Positions 21,142 to 32,215 of a DNA stretch of 64,000 nucleotides are shown here, piece by piece (the stretch's first letter is position 1; each line of letters opens with the position of its first letter). The stretch lies in NCBI GenBank assembly GCA_947284805.1, contig OX369273.1:8645501-8709500 (forward strand), given 5' to 3'. A program made the position numbers and the translations under genes. Source of the DNA: Coleophora flavipennella (taxonomy: Eukaryota > Arthropoda > Insecta > Lepidoptera > Coleophoridae). The notes below the pieces were generated by a model, which did not search any database, was not told the origin of the DNA, and saw only the letters and a program-made list of their open reading frames with translations.

Positions 21142-21430
21142 AAGACTAGCTTTCACCCGCGGCACAAATGAGATACTAGTCACTTCGTAACCCGCTGTAT
21201 CGCCCGCATGGATGTCGCTTTCGTTCGACCCAATTTTCTCCTTTTTTTTTTTTCTTCTTAAGAACCTTATTCGGAGTATTACGAACACTAAAAAAAATAT
21301 CAAATAGTTTAAGCCGTTCTTAAGTAATGCACTTACCAACGAACTATTTAGTTTTTACTAGCTTTTGCCCGCGGCTCCGCTGCATAGACATCAAGGGTGC
21401 GCACTGCGCGGTGTTCGAGAATTTGCGCGT
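21142..21430 (-). mobile_element. Two Helitron-like terminal fragments
   Basis: The plus strand shows actagctttcacccgcggc at ~21144 and actagcttttgcccgcggc at ~21357. Both are reverse complements of the family E end ccgcgggcaaaagctag, and T follows on the minus strand in both. Only 70-80 bp of each is recognisable. Confidence 0.5.
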
Positions 21431-21621
21431 TGAATGTTCACACATTACTTCCCCTCCAACTGAACTCAATTAAAGTAGACAATAACACAAATAAAAGAGC
21501 TTGTTTCGGCAAGTGTTCTTAGACCAAATCGAACCGTGTACTTTAAACATAGTTCTTTCGCTCATTTAACTGCATCTTTGATGAATGCCGCGAGCCAGCA
21601 GCGGCGGCAGTCGAACACTCC

Positions 21622-21715
21622 GACAAAGGGGCCGCGTTGAGTTCAATCGCGACGCCGACAACGTCGGCGATGGCGCCGCGGGCGGCGCGATTGTACTCAA
21701 GGCAGCCTCTTTGAC
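21622..21715. repeat. GC-rich imperfect palindrome
   Basis: Arms of about 30 bp (21622-21651 and 21686-21715) pair with four mismatches. The spacer holds gccgacaacgtcggc (21654-21668), a perfect small hairpin. The whole block is strongly CpG-rich in AT-rich DNA. It may be a MITE core or a structured DNA element. No protein frame is visible. Confidence 0.65.
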
Positions 21716-21889
21716 AGATTGTTTGTCGCGAGCCCTCAAAGCAAACGTATTTTAGAACACGAAAAGAAATCTATGAAATTCTCGTTTGAGTATAACTTGA
21801 GAAGGGTTTAAGTTAGGTGATTTCCAATGCTGGATTACAAATCTGTGCATAAAATACCTTTAATTATAAAAAAAAACTACGGGTTGCAC

Positions 21890-22380
21890 TCCGGGAGTGC
21901 CGGCAGAAGTGAAAACTTGAATATTAACGTTGTGCATTTTTGATATTTTGGAATGGTTAGGGAATAATTTTGCACGAATTGCTTTGATTATCAGTATAAA
22001 AGTACTATCATTTATGTGGTAGAATACAGTATTTATTTATTGCGCTATCGTACACAAACATGACAATTTATATTACATTAAAAAGTTTATATCTCAGAAA
22101 AATCAACAAAAAATCAACTCCATCCGTCTTACGAATTTTCGATCAGGTCACGTGTCCTGACGCGAGTTTAACATTTTTTACCCATTACAAAAAAAGTGCA
22201 CAACGCCGCTAAAGAAGTTTTTACTCTCCATCCGTCTTACGAATTTTCGATCAGGTCACGTGTCCTGACGCGAGTTTAACATTTTTTAACAATTACAAAA
22301 AAAGTGCACAACGCCGCTAAAGAAGTTTTCACTTCAAAAAAACAATCGGTGGGTTAGAACGGTCCGACGGACTCGCATTT
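21890..22380. repeat. Inverted-ended element with a 107-bp tandem duplication
   Basis: A 107-bp unit starting ctccatccgtcttacg occurs at 22119 and 22226, nearly identical (gatcaggtcacgtgtcctgac inside). The left part holds gaagtgaaaacttgaatattaacgttgtgca. The right part holds gtgcacaacgccgctaaagaagttttcacttc, so the ends are inverted relative to each other. Probably a MITE with internal duplication. Confidence 0.6.
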
Positions 22381-22504
22381 TTTATATATTACGTCCCAGC
22401 TATATTGTCGAATTAGCCGTTTATAAACTTCTGAGTAAAAACTCCAAATAAAACCGAGTCGGACGAACGGTCGGACAGACGGTTAGGTTAGGTTAGCATG
22501 TTTT

Positions 22505-23170
22505 GTTCTACCGTAAAAAACCGGTCAAGGGCGAGTCGGACTACCGCAAAGTAGGGTTCCGTAGTCTTTTCAAAAAATAAATGTTTATTTTAAAAAACAA
22601 AATTATATTTGCAGTTGGTAATAGAACAAATTGTAAGAAAAATCGATAAACTTTTTACATATCGAACTGCACATCTTAAGTTCGTTTTAAATAGTCGACT
22701 ATTTTTTCTAAGACAGCCTACTTAGCCGTGATAGTTTTCCTTTTAAATTCATTATATAGACTACTTTCATGATTTTTTTTCAAATTTCCAAATACAGCGG
22801 TTTAGTTGTTAGGGTGTGGGGACACTCGACTCCAACAGTATTTAGTACTTTCAAGCCTATTTTTTCGAAAACAGAACCCTAAATTATAAAATAGTCTTAA
22901 AAGACACAACTATTTTTTAAGCTCTAACCAACGATAGTTACCCCACAAGACTGGGTTGGACAAAAAAAAACATCCCGCTTCACTTGTAGGAGAGGTACCC
23001 TCAAAAGATTTTTCCATTTATTTTTTACAATTCTCTCCGCGTTATTATTACCTATATATATTTTCGCCAAATTTCAGCTCTTATCTACTAATACTCTAGG
23101 AGCTAGGTCGCGGACAGACAGACATGACGAAACTATAAGGGTTCCTTTTTGTACTACGGAACCCTAAAAA
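22505..23170 (-). mobile_element. Dispersed repeat (family L), inverse orientation
   Basis: It starts aaaaccggtcaagggcgagtcgg and ends ggacagacagacatgacg...actacggaaccctaaaaagg, the reverse of the family L ends. It is interrupted or expanded in the middle. A short ggttaggttaggttag tract precedes it at 22481-22497. Confidence 0.45.
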
Positions 23171-23364
23171 GGAGCCCGTTGAAGCGGATTGTTCTGAGTT
23201 TTTTTACTAAGTAGTTTTACAGAGCAGCGCGCCATTTTGTAAAACGTCTTAATCGCTGCGACATATATGTATTTATATAAATTTTGTACTTAGAACAAAA
23301 AAAAATTTGCTGAAGATGAAATTCAGTCAAATTCAAAAATTTTAAATCCATTTTAATTTCTTCT

Positions 23365-23560
23365 TCTTATCAGCTCATATACGTCCCCACCGAGGGGTTC
23401 AAGCCTACCCTGAATTAGGGCGATCGGGCCTTAGTCAACCATCACGCGGGCCCATCAGTGCGCGTTGGTCGACTTCACACACAACCTTCCAGTTTCTTCG
23501 CAGGCGTGTGCAGGTTTCCTCACGATGTTTTCCTTCACCGTAAGAGCGTCGGATAAACGA
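23365..23560 (-). mobile_element. SINE A, 5'-truncated
   Basis: Tail-proximal ~195 bp (tcagctcatatacgtcccc...cacgatgttttccttcaccgtaagagcgtcggataaacg) without the tRNA-like head. The adjacent 23561-24094 shows no recognisable feature. Confidence 0.75.
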
Positions 23561-24094
23561 GTATCATACTATTTATTTTTTGTAAAAAAAACTAAACATT
23601 TAAAATTTATTTTAGTGTAGCCAGCCTTTCGGTTGCCGAATTAACGATACGTGTAACATTTTCAGGACATACGACACCATTGGGGAAAATAAAATTATAC
23701 GAACGAAGCCTGCTCTTTGAAGTCATAAAATATTGCAGAGTAAACAGTGTTTCATTTGCCGTATAAAATAATAATTACCTACCTGTTTATCTTAAATCAG
23801 ACGAAGGCGCTTCAGAAATGTTCCGGAAGAAATTAAAATTCAGAAAAGCATATTCTGAAATACACTAATCAAATTAACCAAGATGCTGGAAATTGCACGT
23901 TACCACGGCACGCAATTAACAGGATATTCACCTGTTTTTGTTGATTAAAAATACATAATATAGGTTAATTAATAAAATGAAATTACACACAAACAAGACG
24001 AGTATCATACAAGAAAGCTAACGAATTGATGTACTTTACGAAATTAATTTTTACTCACGATGGAACGGAGAAGGTGTTTTGGTCTTGAGGGGTG

Positions 24095-24255
24095 ATTTGA
24101 TGCGATTTTTTACATGAGTTGGTAATTGCCCGGTGGTTCTTAGGTGTGGCTTTAAGACGTGTGTGTGCGATAATTTATCTTTTTATCAGCTAATCCAATT
24201 TTGATGCGGTTTTTTTATATAGAAGTTGGTAATTACGCGGTGGTTTTAAGGTATG
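24095..24255. repeat. Two degenerate direct repeats before the minisatellite
   Basis: The phrase tttgatgcgattttttacat.gagttggtaattgcccggtggtt recurs about 115 bp later as ttttgatgcggtttttttatat.gaagttggtaattacgcggtggtt. Function unknown. Confidence 0.5.
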
Positions 24256-24266
24256 TTTTCAGGTAT

Positions 24267-25873
24267 ATTGGTAGAGTTACATAATACTACTCAAAACCAA
24301 ATAAGGGTCTCCTAAATTGTACTGATTGGTAGAGTTACATATACTACTCAAAAGCAAATAAGGGCCACCTAAATTGTACTGATTGGTAGAGTTACATACT
24401 ACTCAAAACCAAATAAGGGCCACCTAAATTGTACTGATTGGTAGAGTGACATATACTTTTCAAAACCAAATAAGGGCCACTTATATTTTACTAATTAATA
24501 GAGTTACATATACTTCTTAAAACCATATAAGGGCAACCTAAATTGTACTGATTGGTAGAGTGACATATACTACTCAAAACCATATAAGGGCCACCTAAAT
24601 TGTACTGATTGGTAGAGTTACATATACTACTCAAAGCCAAATAAGGACCACCTAAATAGTACTGATTGGTAGAGTTACATTACTACTAAAAACCAAATAA
24701 GGGCCACCTAAATTATACTGATTGATAGAATGACATATACTACTCAAAACCAAATAAGGGCCACCTAAATTGTACTGATAGGTAGAGTTACATATACTAC
24801 TCAAAACTAAATAAGGGCCACAAGGGCCACCTAAATTGTACTGATAGGTAGAGTTACATATACTACTCAAAACTAAATAAGGGCCACAAGGGCCACCTAA
24901 ATTTTAGTGATTGGTAGAGTTACATATACTACTAAACTAAATAAGGGCCACAAGGGCCACCTAAATTGTATTGATAGGTAGAGTTACATATACTACTCAA
25001 AACTAAATAAGGGCCACAAGGGCCACCTAAATTGTACTGATAGGTAGAGTTACATATACTACTCAAAACTAAATAAGGGCCACAAGGGCCACCTAAATTG
25101 TACTGATTGGTAGAGTTACATATACTACTCAAAACTAAATAAGGGCCACAAGGGCCACCTAAATTGTACTGATAGGTAGAGTTACATATACTACTCAAAA
25201 CTAAATAAGGGCCACAAGGGCCACCTAAATTTTAGTGATTGGTAGAGTTACATATACTACTCAAAACTAAATAAGGGCCACAAGGGCCACCTAAATTGTA
25301 CTGATAGGTAGAGTTACATATACTACTCAAAACTAAATAAGGGCCACAAGGGCCACCTAAATTTTAGTGATTGGTAGAGTTACATATACTACTCAAAACT
25401 AAATAAGGGCCACAAGGGCCACCTAAATTGTACTGATAGGTAGAGTTACATATACTACTCAAAACTAAATAAGGGTCACAAGGGCCACCTAAATTGTACT
25501 GATAGGTAGAGTTACATATACTACTCAAAACTAAATAAGGGCCACAAGGGCCACCTAAATTGTACTGATTGGTAGAGTTACATATACTACTCAAAACTAA
25601 ATAAGGGCCACAAGGGCCACCTAAATTGTATTGATTGGTAGAGTTACATATACTACTCAAAACTAAATAAGGGCCACAAGGGCCACCTAAATTGTATTGA
25701 TTGGTAGAGTTACATATACTACTCAAAGCTAAATAAGGGCCACAAGGGCCACCTAAATTGTATTGATTGGTAGAGTTACATATACTACTCAAAGCTAAAT
25801 AAGGGCCACCTAAATTGTACTGATTGGTAGAGTTACATATACTGCTCAAAACCAAATAAGGGCCACCTAAATT
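24267..25873. repeat. 57/66-bp minisatellite, about 26 units
   Basis: Each unit runs gtagagttacatatactact..caaaactaaataagggccac..ctaaattgtactgattg. The first ~10 and the last two units are ~57 bp. The central ~14 units are 66 bp because aagggccac is doubled. Both lengths are multiples of three, so the minus strand stays open for long stretches (24932-25198, 25364-25855). The peptide repeat is 19 or 22 residues, including SSICNSTYQYN and GGPCGPYLVL. No start context, signal peptide or unique flanking coding sequence supports a gene. Confidence 0.9.
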
Positions 25874-26320
25874 TTTTTAGTACATTTTCATACAAAGAGG
25901 TGGCCCAAATAGCCACGATTATGTTATTTTAAATCAATAAAAGTAAGGAAACTACGAAGTGCAGTCATTAGGTTAGATCCCTGGCTACAAATGTGTTAGA
26001 GAGCACAACATTCTGCAGACCCTCAGAAACTCAGTGGACTGCTCAGATGAGAGCACAAAGTAAATTGGCAAATTTTCTATACATTTTTCGGTAAAAAAAA
26101 CATGTTCTTTGTTTTGAGCATTCCACTGAGTTTCCAAGGGTTTGAAGAATGTTGGTGCTCTTCGATGCATTTTTAGCCAGGGATCTAACTTAATGACTGC
26201 GCTTCGTTGTTTTCTTACTCTTCTTAATTTAAAAATAAATCGTGTCTGTTTAAACGACCTCTCTGTATGAAAATGTACTTTGAAAAATTATATTTTGTTT
26301 TGAGTAGCAAATAATTGAAA
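25840..26320. repeat. Fold-back element adjoining the minisatellite
   Basis: The arms are inverted copies: agtacattttcatacaaagagg..cgaagtgcagtcattaggtt, gatccctggctac and aaactcagtgga at the left, and their complements tccactgagttt, gccagggatc, taatgactgcgcttcg and tatgaaaatgtact at the right. Arm length is about 170-200 bp around a ~60-bp loop. The outermost part of the right arm contains gttttgagtag, the complement of a minisatellite phrase. Non-coding. Confidence 0.7.
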
Positions 26321-26699
26321 AAGTATATTTCGGATCATCAGAAGGGTTTTGGCCGGATCTAAGAAATAAACTCGTCTTTGAGAAGTTTTGGAGTGTACAA
26401 TCAATATTCACACACGTTTGCAACACGAGGCTTCACGATGATTCGGATGAAAACCGATTATTTGATAGACTGCGATGAGTTTGGCACGGGGCTGGCTTCT
26501 CACAGTTCAGCTGCTCGATCAAAAGTGCTCGTAAAATAATTGGCGCCTCTGTCGTAGCCTCTGTAGGTAGGCTGCATTGTCTTTGATGGTTCGATATTCA
26601 CAACGATTCTGATTGGCTAACAAACAAGTACCAACACTACCAACTTCCGGTTTCCGGTCCCGCACCGACCACGCCTTGGCAAAAGTGACTATTATGACT

Positions 26700-26905
26700 A
26701 CCCTAGCTAACCGCTTGACATTTCAAGATAAAACACACGGTGCTTCGACGCATGCATGATGGCGCCACGTCCTTGCGCTTCGACACGGCCATCCTGACGG
26801 CGATGCGTGCCCAGCAGTCCACGTCCTTGCGCTCCGACATATATGTAGAATCGACAAGTAGCGCGGATTCGACGTGCCTTCCAACCCACCGCTGATACCT
26901 GCACA
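26700..26905 (-). other. GC-rich, possibly coding or transposon remnant
   Basis: A CpG-rich patch open on the minus strand in two frames (26703-27074 and 26707-26904). The phrase gcgcaaggacgtgg occurs twice about 75 bp apart. No domain or family is recognised. It could be an exon, but splice sites and a conserved frame cannot be established. 26320-26700 and 26905-27816 show nothing recognisable. Confidence 0.25.
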
Positions 26906-27820
26906 TTAAAGTGAGAGGTAAAAGTGTAGGAGGGAGGGACATGGTAAAATGGAATAAAATGGAAGGATTTGTGGCACGAAAGGTAGGCATGGTAATGTTA
27001 AAAGATGCTTGTAAAAGACCTAATATGAACATAAGAAATAGAAAAAACATTATACACTTAACTTTAAAACACAAATCGAAAAAACATGTTATGAATTACA
27101 TCTTTACGTAACATACATCAGTGTTCATTTTTGAAAGATTTTACTTAGAAAACGCAAGCTTTCAACAGCAAAGCAATTTAAGAAGATTAGACTGATAGCT
27201 TGTTCGTACACCAATATGCATACACGTAGGTACCTTTAGTAGCCTTCGCCATTATGAGTCATCCATCATTGCTGAATTACTTATTACTACAGAGAATATT
27301 GAAGGGAAAATCTTGCTAATCTTCTGCCATCGGGTATTAAACATTTTCTTCCATATACGTGCAATGTTAGAGTAAAGGTTGCACATTACTTTTATTGGGG
27401 TATAACATGTTTTTAAATTCTTTTAAATTATTTACGTAAGTATCGGTTGAATCTCTTGTGTCAAAAACGTATGCGGTTTAGTAGTGAGGCGTATTTATCG
27501 TAACAGTTAAAAGTCACCAGTATTTTTAAGGAATACTGCTATTGCCAGATTCGAATGTTGGTTACCTAAAATAACAGCTACTACGGTGGAACATCTTATG
27601 GCACGGCATAGCGTGGTCACAGCCTGTTATGTAGTATTTGTGAAAAACACACTCTTGTGCAGTCACAGCCTGATGACTTGTAATTTGTGAAACAAACAGT
27701 ATTTAAGGAACATACTCATATTTAAAATTTAACAGATTTAATATGCTTCAATCTTGTGTTAAATATAAGATTACAAGTGATTTTGTAATTTAATTTGAAT
27801 TTTGTTCGGCTGTTATTTAA

Positions 27821-28381
27821 CCCTTCGCATACAAGGTGAAAAAAAGTTACGTGCCTAAGATGGGGTCTAAATGGCCCGAACATAAGAGACTCCTGTGTAA
27901 ATATTATTTGAAAGATACATTGAAAAATGCATTTTTATCAACGATAGGTAGAACGAAAGTGAAAAGCAAATTTTCAGTTGCATTAAATGGTTTGTTTTAA
28001 TTTCCCAATGAAATATGAGGCTCATTTAAACTGAAAAACTTAGCATAGATAAATTAGTCATACAACCTTATTTAAACTTTAATTATATTAGAAATAACAG
28101 AAATTGCAAAGTCTTAAAACAGTAACTAGTGTTAGGAATTTCCAGGTATTTTTATTATTTTTGAAGAAAATCTTTACAAGACAAATATATGTCTCACTGA
28201 CTCTAAACACGTCTATCACGATATATCGCCCGCGCAGCACTGAATTAACCCAACAAGTCGACGTGGCAACGTCGCAAACCAAGCTACTCAAAGTTACAGT
28301 CCTCGCCGTTACGTAACTTTTAAAACATATTAGATTTTAAAATCGTTGAGGTATGAGAGACCCCACTCTGTATGCGAAGGG
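27821..28381. mobile_element. piggyBac-like MITE in a TTAA site
   Basis: The terminal inverted repeats are CCCTTCGCATACA (27821-27833) and its complement at 28369-28381. TTAA flanks them at 27817-27820 and 28382-28385. TTAA target duplication with a CCC/GGG terminus is the signature of piggyBac elements. Sub-terminal aagttacg and tggggtct are also inverted. At 561 bp with no transposase frame, it is non-autonomous. Short frames inside (28088-28316) are chance. Confidence 0.85.
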
Positions 28382-28545
28382 TTAATAACAGGTATTTGGA
28401 GCTAGTATTTTTGAATCGCAGCAACAGGATCAGATATTGAATTTATCCTGTTATGACCCACCTCTAAATGAGGTTGATAACCTGTTAGAGTTTAATGGTA
28501 GATTAAAATGCTAACAACCGTTTCTTTTATTAGCCGACAGTTAGA

Positions 28546-28797
28546 AATGAGGAGATCAGTTGGAGAATCAAGGTAACCGACTAAGGTAACAGAATCGCTA
28601 ACTCAAGTGGCAGTGCGTGGGGCACATAGCTCATAGAACAGATGACCGTTGGAGTAAAGTTCTCGAGTGGCGGTCGCGCACCAAAAGACGAAGCTTACGA
28701 TGTAGCGTTTCACTTGGTGAACCGGAAACCTGTTAAAGGTCACAGGAAGTTATAGTGGACATCCTTGAGGGAGATCTTTCTCCAGCACTGGACGTCT
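28546..28797 (+). pseudogene. RTE LINE C-terminal relic
   Basis: It matches the last ~250 bp of the RTE ORF in forward orientation (gaaatgaggagatc, aactcaagtggcagtg, acatagctcatagaacagatg, ctccagcactggacgtc). Frameshifts and substitutions destroy the frame. Confidence 0.75.
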
Positions 28798-28905
28798 CAA
28801 TACACAGCCTCAACGGGTACTTCTATAAACAGGGTTTTGAAAATTGAATGCGACGCCAAACACGTAAAATAAAACCTACTTTAATCGCAGCAACTTTGCT
28901 ATATT

Positions 28906-29277
28906 TTTAGGGTTCCGTACCCAATGGGTAAAAAAGGCACCCTATTACTAAGACTTCGCTGTCCATCCGTCTGTCTGTCTGTCCGACTATCACCAGGCTG
29001 AATTTCATGAACCGTGATAGCTACACAGTTGAAAATTTCACAGATGATGTAATTCTGTTGCCGCTATAACAAAAAATTTGAAAAAATGAGTCTTCATACA
29101 AAATACGTGTTTTTTTAAACGTGAAGAAGCTAGCGCCAGCTAGTATGATGGTACGGAACTCTTTGTACTAGCAGCATTTAGTATGATAGTATGGAACTCT
29201 TTGTACTAGCACCATTTAGTATGATGGTACGGAACCCTTTGTGTGCGGTTCTGACTCGCACTTGACCGGTTTTTTTA
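28906..29277 (+). mobile_element. Dispersed repeat (family L), nearly complete
   Basis: It starts ttagggttccgtacccaatggg, has a gtctgtctgtctg tract, gaaccgtgatagct and cacagatgatgtaattctgttgccgctataac. It ends ggttctgactcgcacttgaccgg. A ~55-bp piece with tagtatgatggtacggaactctttgtactagc is repeated three times near 29145-29240. Class not known to me. Confidence 0.6.
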
Positions 29278-29502
29278 TGTTTTTGTTAAATTTCTAAAAA
29301 GTAGGTATCCGACTTTGATGAAACTTTTATGGGATCAATCTGAAAATAAATCCTTTCAAATAAAGAATAAAAAATGCAACCGATTGGAGAACCTCCTCCT
29401 TTTGGAAGAAAGCTGAAATGAACATACATAAAAAATATATAGTCGAACATAGAACCTCCTCCTTTCTTGAAGTCGGTTGGAACATACCCTCAAATACAAT
29501 TA

Positions 29503-29822
29503 ACCGCCTCCGTGGCCTGATGATTTAGCCCATTAGCTTCATACCAGGAGGTCGCGGCTTCGATTCCCGGCAGAGTCTAACAATGTATAACTCGATTTGG
29601 TTGGTGAAAGGGCATTTTCTAAGCCTGCCTGGCTAGCTACCACCATCTTATATAAGTCTGGTCGCCAAGCATCAATGTTAACGGCAATGATTTGTTCCGT
29701 CTTGAAGATATGATAGCCAGTTCCCCATTCGTTGGGGAATCTTGGTAAGCCCGCTTCCTTTTTCGGCATCATCCATCACTTACCATCAGTTGACAAGAGT
29801 TACCAGTTGTGATTTTTTTTTA
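29503..29822 (+). mobile_element. SINE B copy
   Basis: Head cgcctccgtggcctgatg, B-box-like gcttcgattcccgg near 29558, the usual body, and a 3' end ttaccagttgtgattttttttt. It leads directly into the tandem array whose first unit begins at 29823. Confidence 0.8.
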
Positions 29823-30731
29823 AATCTAGTAAAATATGTCTGTTTTCGTTTTGACTTTCTTGTTTTATTCTTAACGTTATCGCCAAGCATCAATGTTGGC
29901 GGCAATGATGTGTTCCGGCTTGAAGATATGATAGCCAGTTACTCTTTCGTTGAGGAATCTTGGTAAGCCTGCTTCCTTTTTCGGCATCATCCATCACTCA
30001 CCATCAGGTGAGATGAGGTCAAGAGTTACCAGTTGTGGATTTAAAAAAAAAACTAGTGAAATATGTCTGTTTTCGTTTTGACTTTCTTGTTTTATTCTTA
30101 ACTTTTCAAGTTATACATTTAAGGTACTTACTAATTAACTTAATAATAATTTAAGGTATATACCTTATTCTCATCACTGACGACGATGATACCACACCAC
30201 TAGGTTTGCTACTCGTAATAAGTACCTAAAACTTGTGGACAAAAAAAATCTAGTAAAATATGTCTGTTTTCGTTTTGACTTTCTTGTTTTATTCTTAACT
30301 TTTCAAGTTCTACCTTTAAGGTACTTACTTACATACCTTATTCTCATCATTGACGGCGATGATTTCCCCACCACTAGGTTTGCTACTCGTAATAAGTACC
30401 TAAAACTTGTGGATTAGAAAAATCTAGTAAAATATTTTTTTTTCGTTTTGACTTTCTTGTTTTATTCTTAACTTTTCAAGTTCTACTTACTTACATACCT
30501 TATTATCATCATTGACGACGATGATGTCCCCACCACTAGGTTTGCTACTCGTAATAAGTACCTAAAACTTGTGGATTAGAAAAATCTAGTAAAATATTTT
30601 TTTTTCGTTTTGACTTTCTTGTTTTATTCTTAACTTTTCAAGTTCTACTTACTTACATACCTTATTCTCATCATTGACGACGATGATGTCCCCACCACTA
30701 GGTTTGTTACTCGTAATAAGTACCTAAAACC
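29823..30731 (+). repeat. ~170-bp tandem array, about five units, carrying SINE B sequence
   Basis: Each unit begins aatctagtaaaatat.tctg and continues ttttcgttttgactttcttg, then ccccaccactaggtttgct and gtaataagtacctaaaac. Starts are near 29823, 30049, 30248, 30420 and 30587. The first unit contains a 3' piece of SINE B (29880-30055) instead of its own middle part. Amplification therefore happened beside, or after, a SINE insertion. Non-coding. Confidence 0.75.
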
Positions 30732-30817
30732 AGCTAATCTGTGTGCAACATCCCGGTCATATCTCCGCTCCGGTCGACCGTCATTTACTTGAAATGTTGG
30801 CTTACCGATTACCTATA

Positions 30818-30990
30818 CAGTGTGGACACTCCCTGCCGCTCTCTGGATTCCGACCTCAACCCCTCGTCACCCAATTGATACAGATTGGTGTTAGTTTGGT
30901 TCTTGAACGTAAAGGATTTCGCCGTGATTTTGTTTTTTCAGTCATTTGTTATTTCTCGCCCGTTGTATGAAGTTTCCGAGGTGTATTTCC
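30818..30990 (+). repeat. Dispersed repeat (family D), copy 1
   Basis: The stretch cagtgtggacactccctgccgctctc..gacctcaacccctcgtcaccc..tgatacagattgg..cccgttgtatgaagtttcc..aggtgt recurs at 51785-51945, 56545-56765 and 63112-63340. The class is unknown. No tRNA-like head or terminal repeat is obvious. Confidence 0.65.
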
Positions 30991-31400
30991 ATCTATCGAT
31001 CGCCGGATAGCCTAGTATACGGCAACTGACAGCTGTCGTGCATATTTATTAACAGATGGCGCCTTCTACATCGCGCCGGCTTAACTCGTAGACAAACGGA
31101 CCGCCTCGTTTCAAAGGAGCCGACGCTATCGCTGACAAAAGCCTGGTATAAAACGCACAACGCTAATTTAAGTTGACACTCTCCGATTCTCCCCCGTCCC
31201 TCTCCTATTCTCCCCCGTCCCTCTCCGATTCTCCCTCGTTTCTCTCCGATTTTCCCTCGTCCAAGCAAAGACCTAAACCGAGGTCCGTGCCCACCAGGGC
31301 GCCCTTAGGCAGTTGCATCTTTTTGCTTTACATCTAGGTTGAGTACCTTCCGCACTCGCCTCCCGTGCCCGGTGAAGTTGTAAAGGCCCCCATGGCCAAC
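30990..31400. other. CpG-rich block with TATA-like site and 21-bp tandem repeat
   Basis: It includes ggcgccttctacatcgcgccgg, a possible TATA box (ggtataaaacg at ~31144-31154) and, 35 bp further on, four 21-bp units ctctccgattctcccccgtcc (31179-31262). Gene or LTR promoter-like features are suggestive only. A 91-codon frame on the minus strand is made mainly of the repeat. The flank 31401-32010 shows no recognisable feature. Confidence 0.35.
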
Positions 31401-32011
31401 AACAAGCTTGTCGGTGTGTTTGTCTAACGAGTTAAGCCAACCTACTTATTATTATATATCTTCAAGTTCTGATAGTATTTGTCATAAATTTCTTAAACGT
31501 CAGTCATAATGGCATCTCCATAAAACTAGGTGCCTGATGCGGAAGACCATGCGTCACAGCCTTCGGTACGTGCTAACGGCCTCCGCGCCCATTATCACGC
31601 ACCTATACGCTCTGATCCAGATGTATGTATAGTTTCATAACAGTATCTCCTTTACCCACGAATACCCCACTGAGACTTTTTAGTGGCATTTGGTGCCAAG
31701 TGGTCTTTCATAGTGTTTTTTTATTTGAAATTATCTAGTAACTTTTGGTACCGTGTAGATTTTCAGCAAAAAGATCGCATCTTATACATAATGTTCGCCA
31801 GTAGACTGGATTGCGCAATTGTGAACCACTGCTGCTCGGTTCACGTTGCCAATAATAGTCGTGATATAGTAAATAAATTTCATATAATGTAAATGTAACT
31901 GTGTATATTACTAACACTAGTCTAAGTCCTAGAATAACTTACTAACACTATTTTGATCCTTATTGGTCGAATAAATAAATTATGTTATTATTTTAATATA
32001 TAAACTTAAAC

Positions 32012-32215
32012 TACTCTGCTCACTTGGCATGAGGCAAAGTGGCAGGAGCACCTCCAGCGGAAGCACAGTCTGCCTCGGAGTTCCAGCCGCCTTAGGTGAC
32101 CTTCAAGGTCGGCTGAATTCAGCCTGTTCACGGATAGGACTACGGGGATGATTTCGGTTTATTCCACTTGCCACATATCAGTAACCTCGTGCGCCAGGTC
32201 CAGGTACTTGGTCAT
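32012..32215 (-). pseudogene. LINE ORF 3' relic (third LINE type)
   Basis: Reading the minus strand from 32215 gives MTKYLDLAHEVTDMWQVE, then an in-frame TAA, then TEIIPVVLSVNRLN and a DLEGHLRRLEL-like tail. From memory the first part resembles a conserved stretch near the end of insect retrotransposon proteins. No search was run. The stop and lack of upstream sequence mean it is a relic. 32216-32785 shows nothing recognisable. Confidence 0.45.

Noticed and set aside
22481..22497. TTAGG-type telomeric repeat
   Set aside because: Only about three tandem units. Far too short for telomeric DNA and common by chance in AT-rich insect DNA.
24652..25855. Repeat peptides on the minus strand taken as a secreted repeat protein, or the array taken as CRISPR
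   Set aside because: The unit lengths simply happen to be multiples of three, and there is no unique N-terminal region or signal peptide. There are no direct repeats with unique spacers, and the genome is eukaryotic.
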